A program made the translations under genes and the position numbers. This document shows, one piece after another, positions 1-8,749 of a stretch of 64,000 nucleotides of DNA (position 1 is the first letter of the stretch; the number at the start of each line of letters is the position of its first letter). The DNA lies in the NCBI GenBank assembly GCA_017473015.1, contig JAFUNP010000024.1, forward strand, positions 1-64,000, written 5' to 3'. The stretch comes from Oscillospiraceae bacterium (GTDB lineage: Bacteria > Bacillota > Clostridia > Oscillospirales > Ruminococcaceae). The notes beneath the pieces were generated by a model. That model did not search any database. It saw only the letters and a program-made list of their open reading frames with translations, and had not been told where the DNA came from.

Positions 1-681
1 AATTGTACCCAGGTCCGGGTCAATCTTCATATAGTCAGCTGTGTTGTAGCGATGGTTTGCATGTGCCTCAAAAATCGGATTGAGATAAATACAGGTAACA
101 CCCAGACCTTTCAGATGGTCCAGTTTGTGTGTTATACCTTTCAGATCGCCGCCGAAATAGTCGGTGTTAATCCGCTGTTTTTCTCCCCGGCCGTGTCTGT
201 AGAAAGGCAGACCGTCTTTGTCTGTACGGTAAACTCTATCCGGGAAAGCCCGGTGCTCTTTTGGTCTGCTTTCATAGAACCTGTCAGGGAAAATCTGATA
301 CAGCACGCCACCTTTGAATTTGTCGGGTGTGGAGAAATCCTTGCTGTAAACAGTCTGCATAAACCACGGTCCGCCGTCAGTCATATAGCCATAGCCTTTA
401 CCTGCATTAAACAGGCCCAGTCTGCCGTTATAGAATCTGAAGCAGTAAAAGTACAGACCTATATCGTCAAAGGTGTAGCTGGCGGTGAACTGGTAAATGC
501 CGTCTTCATTTTTTACCCTATCCATGTGGATACGGCGTTCGTAGCCGCCGTCCTTTCTTACGCAAAGAAAAGGAGCGGTGGCTTCGGTGTCGCTGGTAAC
601 GGTAAAATGTACGGTTTCGCCCTGTTTTACCGCACCGAAAGGTTTTTTAAAAAAATCATTTCGACTGTTGAAATGGTACAT
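1..681 (-). CDS. GH13 alpha-amylase family enzyme (neopullulanase/maltogenic amylase-like), 3' end outside window
   Basis: The first 227 codons are in the window; the C-terminal part runs off the left edge. The visible end reads NPIFEAHANHRYNTADYMKI, the strand 3 region of the GH13 TIM barrel typical of the GH13_20 neopullulanase, cyclomaltodextrinase and maltogenic amylase group, ahead of catalytic region I, which is lost. The N-terminal part (starting MYHFNSRNDFFKKPFGAVKQ) fits the N-terminal beta-sandwich domain of that subfamily. Such enzymes hydrolyse alpha-1,4 and some alpha-1,6 bonds in maltodextrins. The ATG lies two bases after the glgP stop codon, so the two are one operon for glycogen or maltodextrin breakdown. 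No signal peptide is seen, so it is probably cytoplasmic. Exact substrate cannot be told from this fragment. Confidence 0.85.
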   Translation of the reverse strand, partial: MYHFNSRNDFFKKPFGAVKQGETVHFTVTSDTEATAPFLCVRKDGGYERRIHMDRVKNEDGIYQFTASYTFDDIGLYFYCFRFYNGRLGLFNAGKGYGYMTDGGPWFMQTVYSKDFSTPDKFKGGVLYQIFPDRFYESRPKEHRAFPDRVYRTDKDGLPFYRHGRGEKQRINTDYFGGDLKGITHKLDHLKGLGVTCIYLNPIFEAHANHRYNTADYMKIDPDLGTI

Positions 682-683
682 TA

Positions 684-3092
684 TTATTTAACTTTCTGCA
701 GGTTCCAGATATTTGTAGCGTAGTCTTCGATAGCTCTGTCTGCGGAGAACATACCGGCATTTGCAATATTCATCAGGCTCATTCTTGCCCAACGCATTCT
801 GTTTGCATAAATTCTCTGCAGTTCCATCTGGGCGTTATGATATGAATCAAAGTCAGCGCATACCATGAATGGGTCGCTGTTCACCAGATTGTCCAGAATT
901 TCGTTGAAGTAGTTGCCTTCGATACCATTTTCCAGAACAGACAGTACATCCTGCAGAGTTTTGCTTCTTGCAATATATTTCTTAGGATTGTAGCCTTCCT
1001 GTGCCAGATTTTTGGCTTCTTCAGGGAGCATACCAAACTGGATGAAGTTATCTGCACCACAGTTCTGCTTGATTTCAATGTTTGCACCGTCGTATGTGCC
1101 GAATGTTACAGCACCGTTAATCATAAACTTCATGTTGCCTGTACCGGAAGCTTCTTTGCCGGCCAGAGAAATCTGCTGGCTTACTTCAGAAGCAGGCATC
1201 AGTCTTTCAGATGTGGAAACTGAATAGTTTTCCAGGTATACGATGTTCAGTTTGCCTTTTGTTGCAGGGTCGTTTTCAACCATGTGCTTGATGGAATGAA
1301 TCAGACGGATAATCTGTTTTGCCATATAGTAGCCGGAAGCAGCTTTAGCACCGAAGATATATGTTTTTGGCATAAATGCAGCATCAGGGTTCTGCTTGAT
1401 ATACAGATATTCGCTGATGATGTTCAGTGCGTTCAGATGCTGGCGTTTGTATTCATGCAGACGTTTTACCTGTACATCAAAGATTGTATCAGGGTTGATT
1501 TCTTCGCCTGTCAGTGTTTTCAGGTATTTTGCAAAGTCCACTTTGTTCTGGTATTTTACATCCAGGATAGCTTTCAGTGTTTCTTCGTCGTCAGCAAAAG
1601 CTTCCAGTTTTTTCAGCTGGAAAGCATCTCTCTTGTAGCCTTCACCGATTTTTTCGTCCAGCAGTTTGCACAGACGTGGGTTGGACTGCAGCAGCCAGCG
1701 GCGGTATGCAATGCCGTTTGTAACATTTTTGAATTTTTCAGGTGTGAACAGGTAGAAATCATGGAATACTGTTTCTTTGATGATTTCGCTGTGCAGTGCA
1801 GAAACACCGTTGATAGAATGACACACATAGCAGCAGATGTTCGCTGTTCTTACTTCGCCGTTGGCAATCAGGCTCATGTAGTCCACTTTGCCGTTGTCGC
1901 CAGGGAATGCTTCAAACATTTCTGCTCTTGCGCGTCTGTTCATTTCTTCCAGAATTTCATAAATTCTTGGCAGAACTTCCTTGAACATACCTGCGTTCCA
2001 TTTTTCCAGAGCTTCCGGAAGAACAGTGTGGTTTGTGTAAGCAAAAGTATTTTTTACTATTTCAAAGGATTTTTCCCAGCTGAAACCACAGTCGTCCAGC
2101 AGAACTCTCATCAGTTCCGGAATAGCCAGTGTAGGATGGGTGTCGTTGATGTGGATAGCCACTTTGTCAGCCAGATTGTCCAGGCTGCCGTATTTGGCCA
2201 TGTGCTTATTAACGATGTCGTTGATGGAAGCACAGCACAGGAAGTACTGCTGTTTCAGACGCAGGATTTTACCTTCCAGGTGGTTGTCGTTAGGGTAGAG
2301 AACTTTGGAAATCAGTTCTGCGTCACTGCCGGATTTGATAGCAGCCAGATAGTCGCCTCTGTTGAAGCTTTCCATATCGATTGTAGGGCTTTTTGCCTGC
2401 CACAGTCTCAGTTTGGAAACACCTTCGCTGCCGTAACCAGATACATACATATCATGCGGTACAGCCATAACGCTTGTATAGTCTTTGTGGATTGTATGGT
2501 GATAGTTGTCAAACCATTTGTCTTCCACACGGCCGCCGAATCTTACTTCGATAGCCTGGCTTGGATGAGCTTTCAGCCATACCTGGCCGCCAGGCAGCCA
2601 GTTGTCCGGCATTTCCTGCTGCCAGCCGTTTACGATTTTCTGTTTGAAAATACCGTATTCGTACAGAATGGAGTAACCGCCGCCTGCATAGCTGTCAGCA
2701 GCGATACCGTCCATGTAGCAGGCTGCCAGACGGCCCAGACCGCCATTGCCCAGACCTGCGTCTGGTTCACATTCGTAAAGAATTTCTTCATTGATACCCA
2801 GATTTTTAAATGCCTGGGAAGCGATTTCGTTCATGCCGAGATTGAACAGGTTTGTTTTCAGGCTGCGGCCCATCAGGAATTCGATACAGAGATAGTAAAT
2901 CTGTTTTGCGCCCTGACCATTGGCTTTGGCCATAAACTCTTTCTGTTTGGCACTCATGATTTTACGCACATTGAAAGCTGCAGCTTTGTATACATCTTCA
3001 TAAGACGCAGTTTCAATATCTGTGGAGAATTCGTGCAGCAGAGTGTCAACAATCATGCTTTCGAATTCTTTCGCAGTAATTTTATAGTGCAT
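684..3092 (-). CDS. glgP: Glycogen/maltodextrin phosphorylase
   Basis: An 802-residue member of glycosyltransferase family 35, the usual length for bacterial glycogen phosphorylases. It releases glucose 1-phosphate from the non-reducing ends of alpha-1,4 glucans using phosphate and pyridoxal phosphate. The pyridoxal-phosphate site EASGTGNMKF is present near the C terminus, with the binding lysine at about residue 655. The glycine-rich N-terminal block GLGNGGLGRLAACYMD is also intact. The ATG start has the ribosome binding site GAAAGGAAC just upstream. It is followed after two bases by a GH13 amylase gene, consistent with a two-gene glucan degradation operon. A plausible promoter lies at 3142-3171. 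Cytoplasmic enzyme; identity is secure. Confidence 0.97.
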   Translation of the reverse strand: MHYKITAKEFESMIVDTLLHEFSTDIETASYEDVYKAAAFNVRKIMSAKQKEFMAKANGQGAKQIYYLCIEFLMGRSLKTNLFNLGMNEIASQAFKNLGINEEILYECEPDAGLGNGGLGRLAACYMDGIAADSYAGGGYSILYEYGIFKQKIVNGWQQEMPDNWLPGGQVWLKAHPSQAIEVRFGGRVEDKWFDNYHHTIHKDYTSVMAVPHDMYVSGYGSEGVSKLRLWQAKSPTIDMESFNRGDYLAAIKSGSDAELISKVLYPNDNHLEGKILRLKQQYFLCCASINDIVNKHMAKYGSLDNLADKVAIHINDTHPTLAIPELMRVLLDDCGFSWEKSFEIVKNTFAYTNHTVLPEALEKWNAGMFKEVLPRIYEILEEMNRRARAEMFEAFPGDNGKVDYMSLIANGEVRTANICCYVCHSINGVSALHSEIIKETVFHDFYLFTPEKFKNVTNGIAYRRWLLQSNPRLCKLLDEKIGEGYKRDAFQLKKLEAFADDEETLKAILDVKYQNKVDFAKYLKTLTGEEINPDTIFDVQVKRLHEYKRQHLNALNIISEYLYIKQNPDAAFMPKTYIFGAKAASGYYMAKQIIRLIHSIKHMVENDPATKGKLNIVYLENYSVSTSERLMPASEVSQQISLAGKEASGTGNMKFMINGAVTFGTYDGANIEIKQNCGADNFIQFGMLPEEAKNLAQEGYNPKKYIARSKTLQDVLSVLENGIEGNYFNEILDNLVNSDPFMVCADFDSYHNAQMELQRIYANRMRWARMSLMNIANAGMFSADRAIEDYATNIWNLQKVK

Positions 3093-3141
3093 GTTATAAA
3101 GTTCCTTTCTTAGATTTGCTTTTAGTGTATTTATAATATAA

Positions 3142-3171
3142 ACTATAAAAACTATGTTAAATATATGACAA
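3142..3171 (-). promoter_or_regulatory. Predicted sigma-A promoter for glgP
   Basis: On the minus strand TTGTCA (3171-3166) and TATAGT (3147-3142) are separated by 18 bases, about 50 bases upstream of the glgP start. The stretch 3093-3346 is AT-rich and holds this promoter and the divergent zapA promoter, with no gene. Confidence 0.45.
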
Positions 3172-3278
3172 AATTATAGTCATACATATTAATTATATAG
3201 ATAAAGGGCTTCGGTTGCAACAGTTTTTTTAAAAAATTTATATAAATTTGTTGCGTAAAAATGCAATATATAGTATTA

Positions 3279-3305
3279 TTAACTTGAATTAATTTGTGAT
3301 ATAAT
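3279..3305 (+). promoter_or_regulatory. Predicted promoter for zapA operon
   Basis: A perfect TATAAT -10 box lies at 3300-3305. The best upstream hexamer is TTAACT at 3279-3284, 15 bases away, so the -35 element is weak. Confidence 0.4.
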
Positions 3306-3346
3306 GGTTTTATAACTATTTTGTAATATTATTGGAGGGATTAAAA

Positions 3347-3700
3347 ATGCCTTTGAATAAAATTAAACTGAACATAGCAGGTACCAGCTATGTTATAAAC
3401 TCCACAGACAGCGAAGAAAATGTGCTGGCACTGGCTTCCACTCTGGACAGTGATATGCGCGCCATTCTGGAACAGAGCCCATCTGCATCCATAACAGCTG
3501 CCGCAGTTATCTGCGCACTGACATATCTGGACAAGCTGGAAAAATCCAACCGCGGCGCAGACAATATGCGTTCCCAGGTAAAACAGTATCTGGAGGATGC
3601 AAACAAAGCCAGATTTGAAGCTGAAAAAGTGAAAATGGAACTGGAAAAACTGAAAGTAGACATTCAGTATCTCAAAAACCAAAGAGGTAACAATGACTGA
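3347..3700 (+). CDS. zapA: Cell division protein ZapA family
   Basis: A 117-residue ZapA-type protein, which binds FtsZ in the cytoplasm and promotes bundling of the division ring. The N-terminal sequence LNKIKLNIAGTSYVINSTDS followed by ALASTLDSDM is the typical ZapA beta-hairpin and first helix, and the last 50 residues are a charged coiled coil (about residues 70-112), as expected for the dimerisation arm. I place the start at the ATG at 3347 because a strong GGAGGG site (3334-3339) precedes it; the in-frame TTG at 3332 would place that site inside the gene. The 3' end overlaps the U32 protease gene by 8 bases, so the two are co-translated, an arrangement common in Clostridia. Confidence 0.88.
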   Translation: MPLNKIKLNIAGTSYVINSTDSEENVLALASTLDSDMRAILEQSPSASITAAAVICALTYLDKLEKSNRGADNMRSQVKQYLEDANKARFEAEKVKMELEKLKVDIQYLKNQRGNND

Positions 3701-5729
3701 CAGAACAGAAATTCTGGCACCGGCAGGCAGTATGGAAAATCTGGTGGCCGCTGTATATAGCGGCGCCAATGCTGTGTACCTGGGTGTGCAAAGTTTCAAC
3801 GCACGCGCATCAGCAGCAAATTTCAGTTTTGAAGAACTGAAAAAGGCTGTTGGTTTTTGTCATGCCAGAAATGTAAAAGTAAATGTTACCCTGAATACAA
3901 TTCTGTATGACAGGGAACTGGAAGAATTTAAAGAAACAGTAAAACAGGTGGCAGCCTGTGGTGTGGATGCTATCATTGCTCAGGACCTGGCTGCAGCCAG
4001 AATAATAAAATCAGTCCGGCCGGACATTGACCTGCACGGTTCTACACAGATGGCTGTGCACAATCTGGCCGGTGCTCTGCTGCTGAAGGAGATGGGGTAC
4101 TCCCGTGTTATTCTTGCCAGGGAACTGACTCTGAAACAGGTGGAGCACATCACAAAAAACTGTGGCATCGAAACAGAAATCTTTGTCCACGGTGCTCTTT
4201 GTATGTCTCTTTCCGGACAGTGCTATGCTAGCGCATATCTGGGTGGCCGCAGCGGCAACCGTGGCAGATGTGCCGGCACATGCCGTTTGCCTATGTCAGC
4301 CCGTGGCAACATGGACGACAATCACCTCAGCCTGAAAGACCTGTGTGCCATGGAAATGCTGCCTGCCATTGAAAAAATAGGGGTTAAATGTGTAAAAATC
4401 GAAGGTCGTCTGCGCACACCTGAATATGTGGCCGCAGCGGTGGACAGTGCCAGAAAAGCTCTGGACGGCCAGCCTTTTGATAAACAGCTGCTGGCAGATG
4501 CTTTCAGCCGTTCGGGCTTCACAAATGGCTTTTTGGAAGGCAAGCTGGATAAAAACGCCTTCGGTGTCCGCACAAAAGAAGACAGCCGGAGAACAAAGGA
4601 TACATTACCCAAACTGCGTCAGCTTTACCGCCGTGAAGGTCAGTATGTGCCTGTGAAATTCACATTCGATATGGCGGAAAACAAAAGCCGCCTGACTGTG
4701 ACAGACGGCAAAAACACCTTTACAGAAACTATAGTTTCAGAATTACAGGATACTGACAAAGACTTTTCACAGTCGCTGACAAAAGCACTGGAAAAGCTGG
4801 GCGGTACACCTTTCTATATGGAGGATGCCACCCTGAATCTTATTCCGGGTAAATATATGCCGCTGTCCGGCATCAATGCTGCCCGCCGCACACTGGCGGA
4901 AAAACTGCTGGCCGAAAGGGAAGCGGTATCCGGCTGGAAAACAAACGAGTACCATATACTGAAACCTACAGGCTGTATGAGAGCCAACCGTCTGGTGGCA
5001 AGATTTGAAACAGTAAGCCAGATTCCTATGGATTTATGTTGCTATTATGAACTGATTACACTGCCTTTGGAAGAATGGGAAAAAGTGCCTGCAGAAATAA
5101 AGGACAAAACCGTACTGGAACTCTCCAGAGATATTTTCGGCAGGGAAGAAAAGATAAAGGCACTGGTTGATAGAGCCAGAGAAAATGGATTTGAAAAATT
5201 CTGTGTGCAGAATATAGGTCATATACCATTGGTTAAAGGCTGCAAGATTTATTCTTCTTTCACACTCAATGTTTCAAACAGCCTTGCGGCACTGGAATAC
5301 AAGGCTTTGGGCATTGATACCATAACAATCAGTCCGGAAATCACTCTGGAGCAGATTTCCAGAATAACGATGGATGTAAAAACCATGGTTATAGGGTACG
5401 GTCATATCCCGGTTATGCTTGTAAAGGCATGTCCTTTACACAATGTGAAAACCTGTGCCGAATGTAACGGCCGTGGTTATCTCACCGACCGCAAAGGCAT
5501 GCAGCTGCCGCTGCTTTGCCACGGGAAAATCGCCGGATACAGGGAAATTTTCAATGCTGTACCTATTTATCTGGGCGATAAAAAAAGCGATATAAATGCA
5601 GACTATATTTCACTGAACTTTACAGTAGAAAGCCGGAAACAGGCCGCAAAAATCACTGAAAAATTTATCTCCGGCCAGCCTCTGGGTGCGGATTTCACCC
5701 GTGGTCTTTATTATAAAGCATCGCTGTAA
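3693..5729 (+). CDS. Peptidase U32 family protein with C-terminal DUF3656-type region
   Basis: A 678-residue U32 family protein. Members include collagenase-like proteases and the RNA hydroxylation factors RlhA and TrhP. The N-terminal TIM-barrel part begins ILAPAGSMENLVAAVYSGAN, and the family signature EIFVHGALCMSLSGQCYAS with a cysteine cluster (SGNRGRCAGTCRLPM) follows at about residues 160-205, the region used for prephenate or Fe-S binding in the RNA-modifying members. A second cysteine cluster (ACPLHNVKTCAECNGRG) near residue 580 suggests a metal site. The length and layout match RlhA-like long U32 proteins, so rRNA or tRNA hydroxylation is at least as likely as proteolysis. It overlaps zapA by 8 bases. 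Confidence 0.88.
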   Translation: MTDRTEILAPAGSMENLVAAVYSGANAVYLGVQSFNARASAANFSFEELKKAVGFCHARNVKVNVTLNTILYDRELEEFKETVKQVAACGVDAIIAQDLAAARIIKSVRPDIDLHGSTQMAVHNLAGALLLKEMGYSRVILARELTLKQVEHITKNCGIETEIFVHGALCMSLSGQCYASAYLGGRSGNRGRCAGTCRLPMSARGNMDDNHLSLKDLCAMEMLPAIEKIGVKCVKIEGRLRTPEYVAAAVDSARKALDGQPFDKQLLADAFSRSGFTNGFLEGKLDKNAFGVRTKEDSRRTKDTLPKLRQLYRREGQYVPVKFTFDMAENKSRLTVTDGKNTFTETIVSELQDTDKDFSQSLTKALEKLGGTPFYMEDATLNLIPGKYMPLSGINAARRTLAEKLLAEREAVSGWKTNEYHILKPTGCMRANRLVARFETVSQIPMDLCCYYELITLPLEEWEKVPAEIKDKTVLELSRDIFGREEKIKALVDRARENGFEKFCVQNIGHIPLVKGCKIYSSFTLNVSNSLAALEYKALGIDTITISPEITLEQISRITMDVKTMVIGYGHIPVMLVKACPLHNVKTCAECNGRGYLTDRKGMQLPLLCHGKIAGYREIFNAVPIYLGDKKSDINADYISLNFTVESRKQAAKITEKFISGQPLGADFTRGLYYKASL

Positions 5730-5757
5730 TATAGTAAAAAAAACACAATAAAACATT

Positions 5758-5797
5758 ATTATGGCGGATGGCCGCGGGCATATTCGCCATAATATTT
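5758..5797 (+). terminator. Hairpin, possible terminator or leader structure between U32 and DUF4321 genes
   Basis: A perfect 9-base inverted repeat ATTATGGCG (5758-5766) and CGCCATAAT (5785-5793) has a GC-rich loop and only a short T run (ATTTT). It sits 19 bases before the DUF4321 start codon, so it may be a partial terminator or may affect translation of that gene. Confidence 0.4.
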
Positions 5798-5816
5798 TGG
5801 GGAGAATATCAATTTT

Positions 5817-6071
5817 ATGAGAAATACATTTATGTTTTTGTTTTACCTGCTGGCAGGTATTATGGTAGGTTCGCTGGTGGGCAATGTATGCCTGGGTGTG
5901 CCGGGACTTACATGGATGGGCTATGCCAGAACCATCGGATTTGCCGCAGCCAATCCGGCAGTGCTGGACCTTATTATTGTAAAAATCACTTTCGGCTTTG
6001 CTATGTCTGTTTCAGTGGCACAGATTATCTTTATTCTGCTGGCTATGTTCATCTATAACAGAGCGAGGTAA
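5817..6071 (+). CDS. DUF4321 family small membrane protein
   Basis: An 84-residue protein with two predicted membrane segments (about residues 3-22 and 55-80) joined by a glycine-rich loop. The sequence and its position just upstream of maf match the DUF4321 family found at this place in many Clostridia. The function is unknown. The start ATG follows a GGGGAGAA ribosome binding site. The stop codon is 2 bases before the maf start, so the two are co-transcribed. Its constant linkage to maf and mreBCD suggests a role in envelope or division biology, which is inference only. Confidence 0.75.
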   Translation: MRNTFMFLFYLLAGIMVGSLVGNVCLGVPGLTWMGYARTIGFAAANPAVLDLIIVKITFGFAMSVSVAQIIFILLAMFIYNRAR

Positions 6072-6073
6072 TT

Positions 6074-6643
6074 ATGGATATTTATCTCGCGTCCACTTCA
6101 CCGCGCCGCCGTCAGCTGATGGCGGAGATAACGCCGGGTTTTATCCGGATTTCTCCAATGGCGGAAGAAAAAGAATATCCGGCTTTCACACCGAAGGAAA
6201 AGGCCGTGCGACGCAGTAAGGATAAATGCATCGCTGCCATAAATATGCTGAAAAACACGGATGCCGTGATTATCTCCAGCGACACAGTTGTTGACCTGGA
6301 CGGCGAAACTCTGGACAAGCCTGTGGACCAGGCTGATGCCTACCGCATTATTTCTGCCCTTTCACAGCATTTTCATTATGTGCATACCGCTGTCACTGTT
6401 TATTTTGAGGGCAGTCTGTTTACCTTCTGTGATACCACCCAGGTGCATTTCAAACATATACCCGACGAGGTAATCAGGGAATATGTGAAAACCGATATTC
6501 CTTATGACAAACGGGGACGGTATGGAATCCAGACACCATTCGGTCAGGAATATATTGACAAAATTGACGGAGATTATTATACTGTCGTAGGTTTACCGGT
6601 CAAAAAACTTAAAAAATTATTAAAATTTTTGAATATAGTGTGA
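6074..6643 (+). CDS. maf: Maf family nucleoside triphosphate pyrophosphatase
   Basis: A 189-residue Maf protein. The N terminus IYLASTSPRRRQLM is the phosphate-binding loop of the family, and SSDTVVDLDG contains the catalytic aspartate and metal-binding region. Maf proteins hydrolyse dTTP, UTP or modified pyrimidine nucleotides and affect septum formation in Bacillus. The downstream sequence KRGRYGIQTPFGQEYIDKID is the usual substrate-specificity region of the dTTP/UTP subgroup. It is the last gene of the zapA to maf group, ahead of a new promoter for mreB. Confidence 0.93.
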   Translation: MDIYLASTSPRRRQLMAEITPGFIRISPMAEEKEYPAFTPKEKAVRRSKDKCIAAINMLKNTDAVIISSDTVVDLDGETLDKPVDQADAYRIISALSQHFHYVHTAVTVYFEGSLFTFCDTTQVHFKHIPDEVIREYVKTDIPYDKRGRYGIQTPFGQEYIDKIDGDYYTVVGLPVKKLKKLLKFLNIV

Positions 6644-6670
6644 ATTTTAGTAAAAATGACAAAATTGTAA

Positions 6671-6700
6671 TTGCAATTTTTGTATGATATATGATAAAAT
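6671..6700 (+). promoter_or_regulatory. Predicted sigma-A promoter for mreB
   Basis: TTGCAA (6671-6676) and TAAAAT (6695-6700) are separated by 18 bases, 84 bases before the mreB start codon in an AT-rich gap. Confidence 0.55.
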
Positions 6701-6783
6701 AATCTGTACTTTAAATAAGTATAAATATTTTAATTGAAATCAAGTTATTTTTGATATATTGAATAATATGTAAGGAGAAAATT

Positions 6784-7806
6784 ATGTTTGGACTGAACAA
6801 AAGCATAGGTATTGACCTTGGTACAGCAAACACTCTGGTTTTCATGAAAGGCAAAGGCGTTATCATGCGTGAACCAAGCGTTGTTGCTGTTGATACAAAA
6901 AATGACACAGTAAAATTTGTAGGTAATGAAGCTAAAGAAGTTATCGGTAAAACTCCTGGCTCCATTATGGTAGTGCGCCCTCTGAAAGACGGCGTTATTG
7001 CTGACTTTGATGTTACAGCTGCCATGCTGAAAATCTTTATTAAAAAAGCATGCGGTTCTTCTCTGGTTTTCAAACCAACAGTAGTTATCTGTATCCCATC
7101 CGGCGTTACAGAAGTTGAAAGAAGAGCCGTTAGAGAAGCATCTATCAGCGCAGGCGCAGGACAGGTTATGATTATTGAAGAACCAATGGCAGCAGCTATC
7201 GGTGCAGGCCTGCCTGTACAGGAACCAGCCGGCAGCATGGTTGTTGACATCGGCGGCGGTACTTCTGAAGTTGCTGTTATCTCACTGAACGGTATCGTTG
7301 CATCCCGCAGCGTAAGAACAGGCGGCGACGAATTTGACAACGCTATCATCAACTACATCAAAAGAAAATTCAACCTGCTCATCGGTGAACGCTCTGCTGA
7401 AAGAATAAAAATTGAAATCGGCACAGCTTACAAGCTGGATGAAGATATGACTCTGGAAGTTAAAGGCCGCAACCTTATCAACGGTCTGCCTAAAAACGCT
7501 ATTATCTCTTCAGAAGATGTAAGAGATGCCCTGCGTGAAAGTCTGGAAAAAATCATCGAAGCTATCAAAGAAACTCTGGAAAGAACACCACCTGAACTGG
7601 CTGCTGATATTATCGACAGAGGTATCACACTGACAGGCGGCGGCGCTCTGCTGCGCGGCCTTGACAAACTTATCTGTGCTGAAACAGGCATCGATGTTTA
7701 TGTGGCTGAAAACCCACTGGATTGCGTTGCCAATGGTACAGGTCATGTACTGGACCACATGGATACAATGAAAGAGGTTCTTCAGGAAAATAACAGAACA
7801 ATCTAA
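6784..7806 (+). CDS. mreB: Rod shape-determining actin homologue MreB
   Basis: A 340-residue MreB. It is a cytoplasmic actin-fold ATPase that forms membrane-associated filaments directing lateral wall synthesis. The phosphate 1 loop GIDLGTANTLV is at residues 9-19, the phosphate 2 block MVVDIGGGTSEVAVISL is near residue 152, and the adenosine motif ITLTGGGALLRGLD is near residue 283. A clear GGAGAA ribosome binding site precedes the ATG. mreC, mreD and a class B PBP follow in the same direction, the classical mre locus. A hairpin after the stop codon probably limits read-through, so mreB is expected to be made in excess over its partners. Confidence 0.97.
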   Translation: MFGLNKSIGIDLGTANTLVFMKGKGVIMREPSVVAVDTKNDTVKFVGNEAKEVIGKTPGSIMVVRPLKDGVIADFDVTAAMLKIFIKKACGSSLVFKPTVVICIPSGVTEVERRAVREASISAGAGQVMIIEEPMAAAIGAGLPVQEPAGSMVVDIGGGTSEVAVISLNGIVASRSVRTGGDEFDNAIINYIKRKFNLLIGERSAERIKIEIGTAYKLDEDMTLEVKGRNLINGLPKNAIISSEDVRDALRESLEKIIEAIKETLERTPPELAADIIDRGITLTGGGALLRGLDKLICAETGIDVYVAENPLDCVANGTGHVLDHMDTMKEVLQENNRTI

Positions 7807-7816
7807 TCTGATTTAC

Positions 7817-7860
7817 AATTTGCAAGCTTTTATTTTAAGGCTTGCAAATTTGTTATATTT
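7817..7860 (+). terminator. Terminator or attenuator between mreB and mreC
   Basis: An 11-base perfect inverted repeat (AATTTGCAAGC at 7817-7827, GCTTGCAAATT at 7840-7850) is followed by an interrupted T-rich run. It lies inside a co-directional operon, so partial termination is likely. Confidence 0.6.
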
Positions 7861-7910
7861 TCTCACATTGAATATGTGATGTTTTCACTGTTTTTAAAAG
7901 GAGAATACAG

Positions 7911-8735
7911 GTGAATATAAATTCCAAAATTACAAAAGCATTGCTGGTTGCACTGCTTTTGCTGTCAGGTATAATGGCTTATGCTGCATCCACCGGCCAG
8001 CTGACCACATTGCCACAAAATATTATGGGGGCTATTGCTGTGCCTTTTCAGAAAATAGGCGCTGTTGCCGGAAATAAAATAGATGCATGGGCCGACAGAA
8101 ATCTGAACATAGATGAAATCATACGGGAAAACGAGCAGTTGAAAGAAGAACTGCACCAGCTGCGTGTCAAACAGCTGGAATATGACCAGAAAGTTATGGA
8201 AAATCAGGCGTATAAAGAGCTGCTGAATATCGTGGATGATGTATCCCGGTATACCACAGTATCTGCCAGTGTTATAGGCCGTGACGGCATGGATAAATTC
8301 TATGCTTTTACCATAGACAAGGGTGACTCCCACGGTATTGAAGTGAATGACGTTGTTATCAGCGCAGATGGCGTGGTGGGTGTAGTGATAGAAACAGGCC
8401 CGAATTTTTCCAAGGTGGCTACCATACTCAGCCCGGCTGTCAGTGTGGGATGTTTTGCCGGCAGTGAAAGAGATATAGGTATTGTCAGCGGAAACTATGA
8501 CCTGAGCGAAGAAGGCACCTGCACAATGTACCATCTGCCAAAGGAAACAAAGGTCACAGCAGGAGATTTGGTAAGCACCACAGGTTACGGTACTGTATTC
8601 CCAAAAGACCTGATTGTTGGTCTGGTTGAAACTGTGGATATTGAAGAATCCGGAAACTCAAAATCAGCTACTGTAAGACCTGTAGCTGATATTGCCAATG
8701 TAAAATTTGTTTTTGTAATCACAGACTACACCTGA
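7911..8735 (+). CDS. mreC: Rod shape-determining protein MreC
   Basis: A 274-residue MreC. The protein has one N-terminal membrane helix (about residues 10-27), a coiled coil (about 62-100, rich in E, L, K and Q) and a C-terminal beta-barrel domain beginning around SASVIGRDGMDKFYAFTIDK. MreC links MreB filaments to the transpeptidase outside the membrane. The start is GTG at 7911, preceded by AAAAGGAGAA; no ATG nearby has a comparable ribosome binding site. The gene lies 14 bases ahead of mreD. Confidence 0.94.
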   Translation: MNINSKITKALLVALLLLSGIMAYAASTGQLTTLPQNIMGAIAVPFQKIGAVAGNKIDAWADRNLNIDEIIRENEQLKEELHQLRVKQLEYDQKVMENQAYKELLNIVDDVSRYTTVSASVIGRDGMDKFYAFTIDKGDSHGIEVNDVVISADGVVGVVIETGPNFSKVATILSPAVSVGCFAGSERDIGIVSGNYDLSEEGTCTMYHLPKETKVTAGDLVSTTGYGTVFPKDLIVGLVETVDIEESGNSKSATVRPVADIANVKFVFVITDYT

Positions 8736-8749
8736 TTTAAAGGAACAGA

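Noticed and set aside
1284..3113. 609-codon open frame on the plus strand
   Set aside because: It is antisense to glgP, is rich in F, C and H as expected of a mirror frame, has no ribosome binding site and no recognisable domain.
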